Assembly (NCBI GenBank): GCA_024233595.1
Contig: JACKPK010000012.1
Location: 1-47,322 of the forward strand
Length of the DNA stretch: 47,322 bases
From: Deltaproteobacteria bacterium
GTDB lineage: Bacteria; UBA10199; JADGCS01
Reading direction: 5' to 3'
The notes beneath the pieces were generated by a model. The model did not search any database and was not told the DNA's origin. It saw only the letters and a list, made by a program, of their open reading frames with translations. Below, piece after piece: positions 32,956 through 41,049 of this stretch. Every line of letters starts with the position of its first letter. Position 1 is the stretch's first letter. The position numbers and the translations under genes were made by a program.

Positions 32956-34115
32956 GCGCTCATCACCTCTCTTGGCTTTTTAAGCCCATACAAAAAAGAC
33001 ACCGCGTACAGCACAAAGCCAATCCAAATGGGGATGTAATAAATTGTCAGAAGCGCACGCACATCAAAAAGCACAAAAAGAAAAATGGTAAAAATAAGAA
33101 AGTCTCTTTTGAGAATGGGCTTAACATAATCAAAAAGAGATTTTTGTTGGCTTTGATTTTCTTCGGGATCATTTGCCCAGGACAAGCGGAACAAACCTGC
33201 GTTTGCTGTTTTGTGTGTGATGAGAAAGTGATACAGAAAAAAACTAATTCCAAAACTCGCAAAGCTAGCAAGCAAGCTGGCTTTTAAAATCACAATGTTT
33301 TTTGTTTCCCAAAAGTAACCAAGATACAAACAGATAAACATGAGGTTGTTCACCACGTCATCGACCACAGTGTCCAACCACGCGCCAAAATTACTCGAAA
33401 TGATTTTAAGCCTGGCCACTTCGCCATCGCACCCATCTAAAACCGAGCTCATTTGAATGAGAAAAGCACCAAAAACGCGTGAGCCCCAAGACGCACTCAA
33501 TAAAAGCGCACAACCCACAACCCCCAAAAACAAACAAAACCAGGTGATTTGATTGGGAGTGATGTTGGTCCTCACAAGATAACGCGTTAAGAAAAACGAA
33601 ATGCGTTTGTTCACGCTGCGGGTGATCCAGCCTTGTGCTCCCGCAAAGATTTCATCAAAGTGTAATTTTTCGTAAAGTTTTGAGGACTCTTGAGAGGCGC
33701 TGATTTTTTGCGTTTCTGCTTTGAGCAACACGCGCGATTCGCGTTCAGCAGAAGAGCTTTTGCCCGTCCACACAGCGTGCAAGGATTGCCCTTTTTTATC
33801 CAAAAACAAAATGGACTCATTAGGGCTTTGAGCCAAGGCTTCTTTGAGTTGTTTGTAAAACGCCGCGTTGTACTGGTGATCGGTTGGCAGTTCTAAAGAA
33901 TAAGGCACATCGCTTTCGGATTTTACACCGGCAATGTAAGTTGTGATTTTTTGTTTTAATTCAGAAGATAATTCCGCATTGAGTTTTTGTGTGAGAAAAA
34001 CCTGAAACCCATTGGCATGGCACTGACGAACCGTGCGCTCCAAATTGCTTAGGCCTAAAATCTTTGTTTTAAAAGCTCTGGCATCGGTGGATGTGAGGAT
34101 CACGCTGACTGACAT
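32952..34115 (-). CDS. CDP-alcohol phosphatidyltransferase with a degenerate N-terminal transferase domain
   Basis: A 387-aa protein. Residues about 170-387 are a CDP-alcohol phosphatidyltransferase with SSVLDGCDGEVARL and GAWLDTVVDD, the metal-binding Asp set intact, and several helices. The N-terminal 165 residues are soluble: VILTSTDARAF, then ILGLSNLERTVRQCHANGFQ. They resemble the nucleotidyltransferase half of bifunctional inositol-phosphate cytidylyltransferase/DIPP-synthase-type proteins, but the GGxGTR-like nucleotide loop is missing, so that half may be inactive or regulatory. It heads an overlapping pair with the downstream phosphatidyltransferase. Together they could make an unusual phosphodiester lipid, by inference. 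Confidence 0.78.
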   Translation of the reverse strand: MSVSVILTSTDARAFKTKILGLSNLERTVRQCHANGFQVFLTQKLNAELSSELKQKITTYIAGVKSESDVPYSLELPTDHQYNAAFYKQLKEALAQSPNESILFLDKKGQSLHAVWTGKSSSAERESRVLLKAETQKISASQESSKLYEKLHFDEIFAGAQGWITRSVNKRISFFLTRYLVRTNITPNQITWFCLFLGVVGCALLLSASWGSRVFGAFLIQMSSVLDGCDGEVARLKIISSNFGAWLDTVVDDVVNNLMFICLYLGYFWETKNIVILKASLLASFASFGISFFLYHFLITHKTANAGLFRLSWANDPEENQSQQKSLFDYVKPILKRDFLIFTIFLFVLFDVRALLTIYYIPIWIGFVLYAVSFLYGLKKPREVMSA

Positions 34116-34118
34116 AGA

Positions 34119-34697
34119 TTAGTCCCATTTTAATTCTGATTTGCCGTGAGGGCCATCGACCCTAAGTGTAAACGGTTGAGACAAGTCTAAGTTTTTGGGG
34201 AAGTGGACCAAAAAGAATTTAGACCAGACATCGGCAAAGGGATAAAGCATGTGCTGCAAGCTGTCTAACTTGCTGACTTTCTGAATGTGCTCGGGCTGCC
34301 AGGTGCGGCCTTGGCTTTGCAAGCTGAGTTTCCAAACAGAATTTTTATGAGCCAGGTTAGATTCAGCAGGATCATAAGAATAAAAACTCACAAAAAACAC
34401 CGGGTGTCCCTGCAAATTCAGAAGATGCGTTTTGGTAAAATTGGCGTGCTTATCGGGAGTGTGCTTGTAGATTTTACGCACAAGATCACTTTGCGCCGCT
34501 TGCATGGCTGGAGACAACCAAACCGCTTGCCAAGATAACGAAGCGTAAAAATCAGGGCGTCCGTAAGCTTCATCTTTGCGGACATGCTCTTTAAGCGATT
34601 TTTTATAGCTTTTGGCCAGCCCCGATGCAGGGGACATAGCAAAACAGGCGAATAAAAATAACGCGATTACTTTTTGCCATTTGCTTGAATTGAACAA
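34119..34697 (-). CDS. Exported protein of unknown function
   Basis: About 192 aa with a signal peptide (core KVIALFLFACFAMSPASGLA) and a mature part of mixed alpha/beta composition (PVFFVSFYSYDP, WKLSLQSQGRTWQPEHIQ, PFTLRVDGPHG). No family recognised. I prefer a TTG start at 34697 with AAGGAA 7 nt upstream; a GTG at 34754 would extend it into the dksA-type gene. It lies 3 nt upstream of the phosphatidyltransferase pair on the same strand, so it may be a periplasmic partner of that pathway. Confidence 0.55.
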   Translation of the reverse strand: MFNSSKWQKVIALFLFACFAMSPASGLAKSYKKSLKEHVRKDEAYGRPDFYASLSWQAVWLSPAMQAAQSDLVRKIYKHTPDKHANFTKTHLLNLQGHPVFFVSFYSYDPAESNLAHKNSVWKLSLQSQGRTWQPEHIQKVSKLDSLQHMLYPFADVWSKFFLVHFPKNLDLSQPFTLRVDGPHGKSELKWD

Positions 34698-34722
34698 AGT
34701 CAGGTTCCTTGAGTTCAAAAGA

Positions 34723-35094
34723 CTAATCGTCTTCAGCAAAAGATCGTTCAACACGCTCTTGTTCTTCTTTACAACGGATGCAAAGATCTGTGACCGGACG
34801 CGCTTCTAAACGACGTGTGCCAATGTCTTCGCCACACTCTTCGCAAACACCGTAATCTCCCGCTTCGATTTTGCTCAGAGCTTTGTTGATTTTTTTAAGA
34901 AGAATACGCTCGCGATCGCGCAAACGGATATTCATGTTTTGGTCTGATTCGGTAGAAGCCAAATCGACCTCGTCTAAAAGATCTTCTTCTTTAAGAGCAT
35001 ACAAAGGTTCGCTCATGGAAGCAGACTGTTTGACTAACGCGTCGCGACGCTCTTCCAGAGTTTGCTTAAATTTTTTTAATTCTGTTTTTTTCAT
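34723..35094 (-). CDS. dksA: DksA/TraR family zinc-finger regulator
   Basis: A 123-aa protein: an N-terminal coiled coil (about 1-75) with acidic tip (DEVDLAS), and a four-Cys zinc finger CEECGEDIGTRRLEAR...CIRC (C-x2-C-x17-C-x2-C) at about 84-108. The family binds the RNA polymerase secondary channel and, with ppGpp, adjusts rRNA and stress promoters. GAGG lies 6 nt before the ATG at 35094. It lies upstream of the exported-protein gene. Whether it is the main DksA or a paralogue is unclear; the zinc finger is the complete four-Cys type. Confidence 0.88.
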   Translation of the reverse strand: MKKTELKKFKQTLEERRDALVKQSASMSEPLYALKEEDLLDEVDLASTESDQNMNIRLRDRERILLKKINKALSKIEAGDYGVCEECGEDIGTRRLEARPVTDLCIRCKEEQERVERSFAEDD

Positions 35095-35244
35095 GATCGC
35101 CTCACAATGTTGGTATCAATGAGATCCCCAACTTTTAACCCCGATTCAAAATTAGTCAAATCAATAATACCCTCTTGAGGACAAGAAAAGACTTCTAAAG
35201 TAAAATCGTAAAGAAGTTATATGGACTTCACGACACCTGTGCAC

Positions 35245-35274
35245 AAAAAAAAAGCATGGCGTTTGCCATGCTTT
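35245..35274 (-). terminator. Terminator of the rpmI-rplT operon
   Basis: Stem 35251-35260 with 35265-35274 (10 bp, 4-nt loop). On the minus strand it is followed by nine consecutive U residues. It lies 30 nt after the rplT stop. A textbook intrinsic terminator. Confidence 0.88.
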
Positions 35275-35305
35275 TTGAATCTCGAATTTTTGACCCGGAC
35301 AGAGC

Positions 35306-35665
35306 TTAAGCGGCCAATTTCTTTTTGACCTGACCAACCAAATCAGCAAAGGCTTCTGGTTGCGCAATAGCGATTTCAGAAAGCATTTTGCGGTTAAGCT
35401 TAATGTCCAAAAGCTTTAAGCCATGCATGAAACGCGAGTAGCTTAAATCGTGTTGATTGGTTGCGGCGTTAATACGCACAATCCAAAGTGAACGAAAATC
35501 ACGTTTTTTAACGCGACGATCACGGAATGCGTATTTAAGCGCACGAACCACGCGCTCTTTAGCAGTACGGAACAAACGTGATTGACCACCACGAAAGCCC
35601 TTGGCTTGTTTTAAAATTTTATTACGACGACGTCTGGCTTTAAAGCCACGTTTTGCTCTAGGCAT
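35306..35665 (-). CDS. rplT: Ribosomal protein L20
   Basis: A 119-aa, strongly basic protein, normal length for L20 (MPRAKRGFKARRRRNKILKQ; RTAKERVVRALKYAFRDRR; LWIVRINAA). It binds 23S rRNA early in large-subunit assembly. AAGGAGG precedes the ATG. It follows rpmI on the same strand with a 111-nt gap. infC, the usual upstream partner, is not next to it. Confidence 0.98.
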   Translation of the reverse strand: MPRAKRGFKARRRRNKILKQAKGFRGGQSRLFRTAKERVVRALKYAFRDRRVKKRDFRSLWIVRINAATNQHDLSYSRFMHGLKLLDIKLNRKMLSEIAIAQPEAFADLVGQVKKKLAA

Positions 35666-35776
35666 TTTATCCTCCTTCCTTGGCGTCAGCTTGCGGCCGA
35701 ACTTTCGGAGCCAAAAGAAGTATATTTATTGTTATTCACTAATGACACATGATCAATTCAATGTGTCATGTCGTTT

Positions 35777-35974
35777 TTAGGCATAAGGCAACATTTGCTT
35801 AACTTGTCTTACATCTCCTGCGAAGACGTAACCAGCTACGCGTGCCTGACGCTTTCTTTTAGCAGATTTTTTTTCCAAAATGTGACGTTTGAAAGCCTTT
35901 TGGAATTTAAATTTGCCTGACTTTGTTTTTTTAAGACGCTTTGCAGCGCCTCTATGTGTTTTTAATTTTGGCAT
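35777..35974 (-). CDS. rpmI: Ribosomal protein L35
   Basis: A 65-aa basic protein of standard length (MPKLKTHRGAAKRLKKTKSG). AGGAT lies just upstream of the ATG. It forms an rpmI-rplT pair with its own promoter-like box upstream. It is part of the large ribosomal subunit. Confidence 0.97.
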   Translation of the reverse strand: MPKLKTHRGAAKRLKKTKSGKFKFQKAFKRHILEKKSAKRKRQARVAGYVFAGDVRQVKQMLPYA

Positions 35975-36003
35975 AACGAGAATCCTAACTTTTTGAATCG
36001 TAA

Positions 36004-36009
36004 ATTATA
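36004..36009 (-). promoter_or_regulatory. -10 box for rpmI-rplT
   Basis: A perfect TATAAT on the minus strand lies 30 nt before the rpmI start codon. No convincing -35 was seen at 16-18 nt. With infC missing, the pair needs its own promoter and this is the best candidate. Confidence 0.42.
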
Positions 36010-36092
36010 ATTCACGGCCAAAAAATTCGAGACGCGCTTTCTAGAAAATACACAGCGATAAAGCAAGTGTCTTTTACCACTCCAGAAGGCGC

Positions 36093-36959
36093 TTAACTGT
36101 ATTGATTTTGTGACCGCATGTGTTCTGGGTCAAAATTGGCATCGGGACGGCCATTTTCGGAACCAAACTCTTTTTTATTTAATAATTTCATGATGTTGCC
36201 AATTCGGTTCCAAGAAGCAATGTTACAGAGCAACGCCACAAAAGCCAAAGGGATGGCATAAAGGTACTCTTCGAGCTGATTCACGGACGACACCCAGCCC
36301 ATGCCTTGCAAAGCCGGGAAGGCAAAATAGGCGATCATTGGGGTGATGATGGCCCCTGCCCCCAGGTAAGCAATGCGCTCTGGGCGCTGCATCATGCCGC
36401 CAGAATAATCGACCCCCATGGTTTCACCCTTGGCCTTGGTGTAGCTGGTGAGCATGGAACCCAAATAAGCGGCCATGCCTACCCAAAATAACCAATGGCT
36501 GTGGTACATGTAGGCCACACCTGTGAGCGCCAGGCCTTCCGAAACGCGATCAAGCGATGAATCAAAAAACGACCCTGCTTCTGTGCGTTGGTTGGTGAGC
36601 CTGGCCAAACGGCCATCAAAAAAATCAAAGCTGGCGCCAATGACCATGAACCAACCCGCTAGTCCAATTTTATGAAAGGCAAAAGCCAAGGCGCACAACA
36701 ACGCAAAAAACGCACCCAGGCCCGACACAAAGTTGGGCGTGACTTTAAAATAAACCAAAACCTTAAATATAGGAGAAGTCACCCACATCCAGTATTCGCG
36801 AATCCATTTGTTGAGGATGATGGACGAGTGCCGATCTTGCACCTCTTCGTTCTGCGGAACTTTTTTGTAAATGAAAGCAAAGACCACCAAAGCGGACAAC
36901 ACGTAGATGTTCACGGCAAAGAGCGGTCCAAAGGTTAACCAAAATTCTTGATCATTCAT
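36093..36959 (-). CDS. CDP-alcohol phosphatidyltransferase (third in the window)
   Basis: A 288-aa membrane enzyme with DFFDGRLARLTNQRTEAGSF and FDSSLDRVSEG, the full CDP-alcohol transferase motif. About six helices are present. The N-terminal segment has one extra helix and a polar loop before the core. It resembles phosphatidylinositol/archaetidyl-type transferases in size, but substrate is uncertain. I use the ATG at 36959; a TTG at 36995 would add 12 residues. It is upstream of rpmI on the same strand but separated by 118 nt containing a promoter box. Confidence 0.85.
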   Translation of the reverse strand: MNDQEFWLTFGPLFAVNIYVLSALVVFAFIYKKVPQNEEVQDRHSSIILNKWIREYWMWVTSPIFKVLVYFKVTPNFVSGLGAFFALLCALAFAFHKIGLAGWFMVIGASFDFFDGRLARLTNQRTEAGSFFDSSLDRVSEGLALTGVAYMYHSHWLFWVGMAAYLGSMLTSYTKAKGETMGVDYSGGMMQRPERIAYLGAGAIITPMIAYFAFPALQGMGWVSSVNQLEEYLYAIPLAFVALLCNIASWNRIGNIMKLLNKKEFGSENGRPDANFDPEHMRSQNQYS

Positions 36960-37017
36960 AAACTCTGTTTTGTCCCATTTTGAGGGAAAGTGCAACTGGA
37001 CTTACTGGGAAGTGGAA

Positions 37018-37136
37018 GCTTAGGTTCTTAAGTACCTAGGTACTTAGGTTTTTATTCTCTCCCTTGGGGAGAGATGTCCCAAAGGGACAGAGAGGGGGGC
37101 TCGTAGTGGTCGCTCGTGCTGCGCCCGCCTACGGAG
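37018..37136 (+). repeat. Direct repeat copy 1 of the 37-kb mosaic
   Basis: It starts with an 18-bp palindrome TAAGTACCTAGGTACTTA (37029-37046), continues through a hairpin with CTCTCCC/GGGAGAG arms, and ends in GTAGTGGTCGCTCGTGCTG followed by a GC-rich block. It is nearly identical to 37417-37582 apart from the insertion there. Confidence 0.85.
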
Positions 37137-37143
37137 ATTGTAG

Positions 37144-37165
37144 GGGTAGGCCCCCGTGCCTACCC
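37144..37165. repeat. GC-rich hairpin
   Basis: GGGTAGGC (37144-37151) pairs exactly with GCCTACCC (37158-37165) around CCCCGT. A related GGGCA/TGCCC hairpin lies near 37208-37231. These resemble common dispersed intergenic hairpins. Confidence 0.7.
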
Positions 37166-37292
37166 GCTTCAGGAGATTGATTTTGGATTTATGCACGATA
37201 TTTGATCGGGCAACCACAGGGGGGGGTGCCCCTACAGAAAATCACATGACGAAGATAAAAACTGCTGACGCAATCTAGTATTTGATTATGTT

Positions 37293-37379
37293 CTGGACTG
37301 CTTCGTCGTAAAACTCCTCGCAGTGACGAGAGTGTCATTGCGATCAGTCCGCCTAAGGCGGAGCTGAGAAGCAATCCAG
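37293..37379. repeat. 87-bp MITE-like element
   Basis: Terminal inverted repeats CTGGACTGCTTC and GAAGCAATCCAG match at 11 of 12 positions. An inner arm pair CGCAGTGAC/GTCATTGCG matches at 8 of 9, and TCCGCCTAAGGCGGA forms a small hairpin on the right. A 15-bp direct repeat GCAATC(C/T)AGTATTTG lies at 37270-37284 and 37371-37385. It belongs to a widely distributed class of small palindromic elements, as recognised from general pattern only. Confidence 0.7.
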
Positions 37380-37416
37380 TATTTGTGGCTCGTGGCTAGG
37401 GACTCGTTGTTAATGT

Positions 37417-37582
37417 GCTTAGGTTCTTAAGTACCTAGGTGCTTAGGTTTTTATTCTCTCCTATGGCGCACAACTTCAAACTTGCCATTGGGCAACTTTG
37501 CCGCAATGCACGGGAGAGATGTCCCAAAGGGACAGAGAGGGGGGACTCGTAGTGGTCGCTCGTGCTGTGCCCGCCTTTGGAG
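37417..37582 (+). repeat. Direct repeat copy 2 with a 50-nt insertion
   Basis: Same as 37018-37136 but with 50 nt (37462-37511) inserted in the loop of the CTCTCC/GGAGAG hairpin. The insertion contains its own inverted repeat TTGCC/GGCAA. Confidence 0.85.
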
Positions 37583-37601
37583 GAGCGACCATGGTGCGAT
37601 A

Positions 37602-37699
37602 CAATTTTCTTGGCCGTTCGCGAACGGCCACTACCGAAATTCCGAAATCACATGAAGGTAAAAAATATTCACTCTTCATTATTCATTTTTAATTCTTCA
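37602..37699. repeat. Dispersed palindrome and AT-rich block, copy B
   Basis: 37602-37634 equals 12-44 exactly (20-bp palindrome at 37611-37630). 37676-37699 equals 45-68. Between the two blocks this copy has about 41 extra nt absent from copy A. Confidence 0.85.
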
Positions 37700-37754
37700 G
37701 TCTTCACTAAATGTCTTCAAGCATCCAAATAAGATTTTAGCTTTTGCAGAGTCA

Positions 37755-38264
37755 TTATTGATTTAAATAACGCTTTGCCAAATTCTGGTAACGCTCTGAT
37801 GATTTTAAAAACCACGCGATCTCTTCTGGCTTAAGATCACGAGCCACTTTAGCAGGAGAGCCTTTGAGCAAAACACCATCAGGGCATTTGGTTCCAGGTG
37901 CCACCAAACTGCCAGCCGCAACCAAAACATTGTTACCAATTTCAACATCGTCCATGATGGTCGCGCTCATACCAATCAAACAACGATCACCAATTTTGCA
38001 ACCGTGCAACATGACCTTGTGCCCCACAGTGACATCATCGCCAATGATGGTCGCGTGCGTGTCTGTGGTGACATGCACCATGCTTAAATCTTGAATATTG
38101 GTGCGTTCGCCAATGCGAATGTAATGCACATCGCCACGAATGATGGTGTTAAACCACACCGAGCAATCCTTGCCCATGTGCACATCACCAATGATCTTGG
38201 CTCCTTCAGCAATAAAAACAGAATCAGGAACCTGCGGCGTTTTGTTTTCAAAATTGATGATCAC
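37755..38264 (-). CDS. Gamma-class carbonic anhydrase family protein
   Basis: A 169-aa left-handed beta-helix protein with hexapeptide repeats (IIGDVHMGKDCSVWFNTIIRGD through IGNNVLVAAGSLV). Likely metal ligands include the His of VHVTTDTH and the two His of GHKVMLHGC. The family (YrdA/PaaY/CaiE-like) includes zinc or iron carbonic anhydrases and other, unassigned enzymes. It starts directly after the stop of the small membrane protein upstream, so they are probably co-translated. Confidence 0.85.
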   Translation of the reverse strand: MIINFENKTPQVPDSVFIAEGAKIIGDVHMGKDCSVWFNTIIRGDVHYIRIGERTNIQDLSMVHVTTDTHATIIGDDVTVGHKVMLHGCKIGDRCLIGMSATIMDDVEIGNNVLVAAGSLVAPGTKCPDGVLLKGSPAKVARDLKPEEIAWFLKSSERYQNLAKRYLNQ

Positions 38265-38663
38265 CTAAACCTCAAACTCGCATTTTTGACCCGCCGCCAA
38301 CTTGCGACGACGCCATAAAAATCCCAACCAATAAGCCAGAACAGAAAGAGTCATCATGCACACAAAAAAGCCCCAGAGTGTCGTAAGAGAGGCAGCTCCA
38401 AAAACGGCCAACTTGGCCAATGCAAAACACAGAAACAACGCAAAAGCGCCACCCAAGATAAGAAGCATATTTTTAAGCCCTGCTCCACCTGCTAACCAGT
38501 GCTCGCAGGCAAGCGTGCGCACAAAAAACAAGCCCAACACAAACACAAGCGGGCCTTTCCAATACAAAGACGTAAATGCCCCCTGCGGAAAACTTACAAA
38601 CAAAACCAAACTAAAAATTAAAACGACTAAGAAAGGAAGCCACAAGAAAAAGTGTCTTTTCAT
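38265..38663 (-). CDS. Small polytopic membrane protein
   Basis: A 132-aa protein with four hydrophobic segments (about 7-27, 37-55, 62-85, 92-115) and a basic C-terminal end, RRRKLAAGQK. No family recognised. It is one base upstream of the gamma-carbonic anhydrase gene and 9 nt downstream of the bifunctional nuclease gene, so these form one minus-strand operon. Function unknown. Confidence 0.6.
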   Translation of the reverse strand: MKRHFFLWLPFLVVLIFSLVLFVSFPQGAFTSLYWKGPLVFVLGLFFVRTLACEHWLAGGAGLKNMLLILGGAFALFLCFALAKLAVFGAASLTTLWGFFVCMMTLSVLAYWLGFLWRRRKLAAGQKCEFEV

Positions 38664-38672
38664 GGAGCCTCT

Positions 38673-39173
38673 TTACATTTTGTATTTGCCAAAATCATCG
38701 GCTTCTAGATTTTCTAAAATCTCGGTCCATTTTTGTGATTTCATTTGATCATCGGATTGTTCAAATGATTCGATGGATCGTGATTTTTCGATCACCGGTT
38801 TGGCCACCAAAATGGGAGCATTGGTTCTTAAAGAAATCGCAATGGCATCTGAAGGACGGCAATCGATGATTTTCTTAAGCCCGTTGTGATCCAAAACAAC
38901 ACGCGCAAAAAAAGTGTTGTCTTTAAGATCGGTGATTTCGACACTTTCGACCCCGGCACCCAACTCTTCGATAAGAGTTTTTACAAGATCATGAGTCATG
39001 GGACGCGAGAGTTCGATTTTTTCGATTTCGGTAGCAATGGAAGACGCCTCAATTAATCCAATCCAAATCGGCAAAGCCACATTCTCTGAATCGTCTTTTA
39101 AAATAACGATGGGCATGTTGGTAAAGGGGTCAATGGTCAGACCTGTTACATTCATTTTTATAAACTCAGTCAT
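38673..39173 (-). CDS. Bifunctional nuclease (DUF151/BFN) family protein
   Basis: A 166-aa protein: MNVTGLTIDPFTNMPIVILK, then LPIWIGLIEASSIA and RPMTHDLVKTLIEELG, then SDAIAISLRTNAPILV, the order and sequence of the BFN family. Members have been described as combined DNase/RNase; in plants they act in stress. The C-terminal 30 residues are a polar extension. GAGGA lies 7 nt before the ATG at 39173. It follows miaB on the same strand, a common pairing in this bacterial grade. Confidence 0.85.
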   Translation of the reverse strand: MTEFIKMNVTGLTIDPFTNMPIVILKDDSENVALPIWIGLIEASSIATEIEKIELSRPMTHDLVKTLIEELGAGVESVEITDLKDNTFFARVVLDHNGLKKIIDCRPSDAIAISLRTNAPILVAKPVIEKSRSIESFEQSDDQMKSQKWTEILENLEADDFGKYKM

Positions 39174-39269
39174 GAAAAATCCTCAGATGATAATCTTGGT
39201 CAGAGTCAGGGCATCTGCTACAACCATCTTGCATAAAAACATGACTCAGGGTCAGTGACAAGTATTTAC

Positions 39270-40622
39270 TTAGGCAGCAAATTCACCAAAAAGAGAGTAA
39301 GGATTGGCCTTGGTGATCTTAACCGGAACAATCTGGCCAATGGTGCGACCAGGGGCATCGAAGTGCACAATTTTATTATGCGGCGTGCGGCCTTTAAGCG
39401 TATTTTCTGACTGTTCGTAAATGTCTTCGATCAAGACATCTTCAACACGTCCAACCTCGGCTTTGTTTTTTTCAAAACAAATCTCGCGGTCTAAATCTTG
39501 TAACACTTGTAAGCGTTTCGCTTTTACTTTTTGTGGCACGTCATCTTCGATTTTGACAGCACTGGTGTAAGGACGTGGTGAGTATATGAAACTAAAAGAC
39601 GAATCAAAGCCCACTTCTTTCATGAGCGTTAAAGTCTGTTCAAAGTCGTCATCGGTTTCGGTCGGGAAGCCAACAATGATGTCAGTCGAAAAACGGATAT
39701 CAGGAACACGGCGTTTGAGTTCATTCACAATGTGCATGTACTGCTCGCGTGTGTACTGACGACGCATGAGTTTTAAAATGCGATCAGATCCCGATTGAAA
39801 TGGCAAATGAAACTGCGGCAATAAAATAGGATTGTTGGCAAACTGATCAATGAGATCGTCTTTGACATCTTTGGGATGACTGGTTGTGAAGCGCAACCGC
39901 TTGAGCTTGGTCTTGTCTGCCACCTCTTGCAAAAGCTCTGCAAAGGTGATGTCGCCCGTGTTTTTTAGACCATAAGAGTTCACGTTTTGGCCAAGCAACA
40001 TGACCTCTTGCACGCCGCGCTCGACCAAGCCGTTGATTTCATCGATGATCTCTTGATGCGGACGAGAGACCTCGCGGCCACGCACAAAGGGAACAATGCA
40101 AAACGAACAAATGTTGTCGCAACCTTTTTGAATGTTCACAAAAGCTTTGGCAGGCGTTTCTTCTTCTTTAGGAAGCACATTCACAAATTCAAAATCTTGG
40201 CGTTTTTCAAAACCAGTGCGCAAAACACGTTTGGCTTTGGCTTCGCCCTCTTGCCCTTTGCGACGCTCTTCTTTTACTTCCGATAACATCTGCGGCAAGT
40301 GCCGGATGTGATCCGGACCAAAAACCAAATCCAAATAAGGAAAGCGCTGCTGCAACTTGGCCTTTTCTTGCTCGGCCACACAACCCGCCACAGCAATAAC
40401 AAGATCAGGATCTTCGTCTTTAAGAGGACGCAAACGCCCCAAGTCCGAGTACAATTTGTGCACGGCCTTTTCGCGAATGCTGCAGGTGTTCAACAACACA
40501 AGCCCAGCATCAAAGGGGTCCACGGTTTTCTCGTAGCCAGCTTGCGACAAAAGCGAGAGCATCTGCGCGCTGTCTTGTTCGTTCATCTGACAGCCAAAGG
40601 TTTTGATATAAGCTTTATTCAC
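39270..40622 (-). CDS. miaB: tRNA-2-methylthio-N6-dimethylallyladenosine synthase MiaB
   Basis: About 450 aa from a GTG at 40622. The N-terminal UPF0004 domain has three Cys (TFGCQMNEQDS; LNTCSIREKAVHK; VAGCVAEQEK). The radical-SAM cluster is CDNICSFC, followed by GQNVNSYG, FPTETDDDFEQ and a C-terminal TRAM-like domain. It adds the methylthio group to A37 of certain tRNAs. An upstream ATG at 40733 would add 37 poorly conserved residues and overlap the zinc-finger gene by 29 nt; typical MiaB proteins begin near (V/M)NKAYIKTFGCQMN, so I prefer the GTG. Confidence 0.93.
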   Translation of the reverse strand: MNKAYIKTFGCQMNEQDSAQMLSLLSQAGYEKTVDPFDAGLVLLNTCSIREKAVHKLYSDLGRLRPLKDEDPDLVIAVAGCVAEQEKAKLQQRFPYLDLVFGPDHIRHLPQMLSEVKEERRKGQEGEAKAKRVLRTGFEKRQDFEFVNVLPKEEETPAKAFVNIQKGCDNICSFCIVPFVRGREVSRPHQEIIDEINGLVERGVQEVMLLGQNVNSYGLKNTGDITFAELLQEVADKTKLKRLRFTTSHPKDVKDDLIDQFANNPILLPQFHLPFQSGSDRILKLMRRQYTREQYMHIVNELKRRVPDIRFSTDIIVGFPTETDDDFEQTLTLMKEVGFDSSFSFIYSPRPYTSAVKIEDDVPQKVKAKRLQVLQDLDREICFEKNKAEVGRVEDVLIEDIYEQSENTLKGRTPHNKIVHFDAPGRTIGQIVPVKITKANPYSLFGEFAA

Positions 40623-40704
40623 GGGCCCTGCGGCTATCGTAATTGCTGGAGAAAAGCAATGCTCTAGGAATAAGGGATTGGTGCCAAAAGGCAGAGGATC
40701 ATGC

Positions 40705-41049
40705 TCAGAACGAATCGTCGATTTTGATGCCATCGATGATTTTGGTCACATCGTCCTGGCTGAGTTCTTCCATCACGTCATGAAAGTCATCATCGGAAAG
40801 AAAGCTTTCGGCCTTGCGGCTGAATTGATCAAAATTGCGGAGGTCTTCGCGGATGGCATCCACGTAGCCATCTGGGTTCTGGCGCATGATGTGATCGATG
40901 TATTTATTAAGGTTTTTAACAGCCTTACGCTTTTGCTTGGCTTTGATTTGCTTCCAGTTTTTAAGGTAATGCACGCGGCAATACCCCACGGTGGTCGCGG
41001 AATCACTACAGCCTTTTTCTTTGCAAAGTTTGACTTTTCTTTGACGCAT
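40705..41049 (-). CDS. Small zinc-ribbon-like protein upstream of miaB
   Basis: A 114-aa protein with an N-terminal metal-binding pattern CKEKGCSDSATTVGYCRVHYLKNW (C-x4-C-x8-C-x2-H) after a basic stretch, then a helical acidic C-terminal half (LSDDDFHDVMEELSQDDV). The N-terminal motif occurs in small conserved proteins of deltaproteobacterial-grade genomes as I recall it; no function is assigned. It is upstream of miaB on the same strand and may be an RNA- or polymerase-associated factor; that is a guess. Confidence 0.68.
   Translation of the reverse strand: MRQRKVKLCKEKGCSDSATTVGYCRVHYLKNWKQIKAKQKRKAVKNLNKYIDHIMRQNPDGYVDAIREDLRNFDQFSRKAESFLSDDDFHDVMEELSQDDVTKIIDGIKIDDSF

Larger units (their letters stand above)
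36960..37754. other. Gene-free repeat mosaic
   Basis: About 795 nt without a supported gene. It holds a 400-nt-spaced direct duplication, several GC-rich hairpins, an 87-bp element with terminal inverted repeats, and second copies of the dispersed palindrome and AT-rich block found at the window start. Open frames here are by-products of the repeats. Confidence 0.85.

Noticed and set aside
37189..37692. Several 60-67-aa frames in the repeat mosaic
   Set aside because: They are made of palindromic repeats and differ between the duplicated copies.
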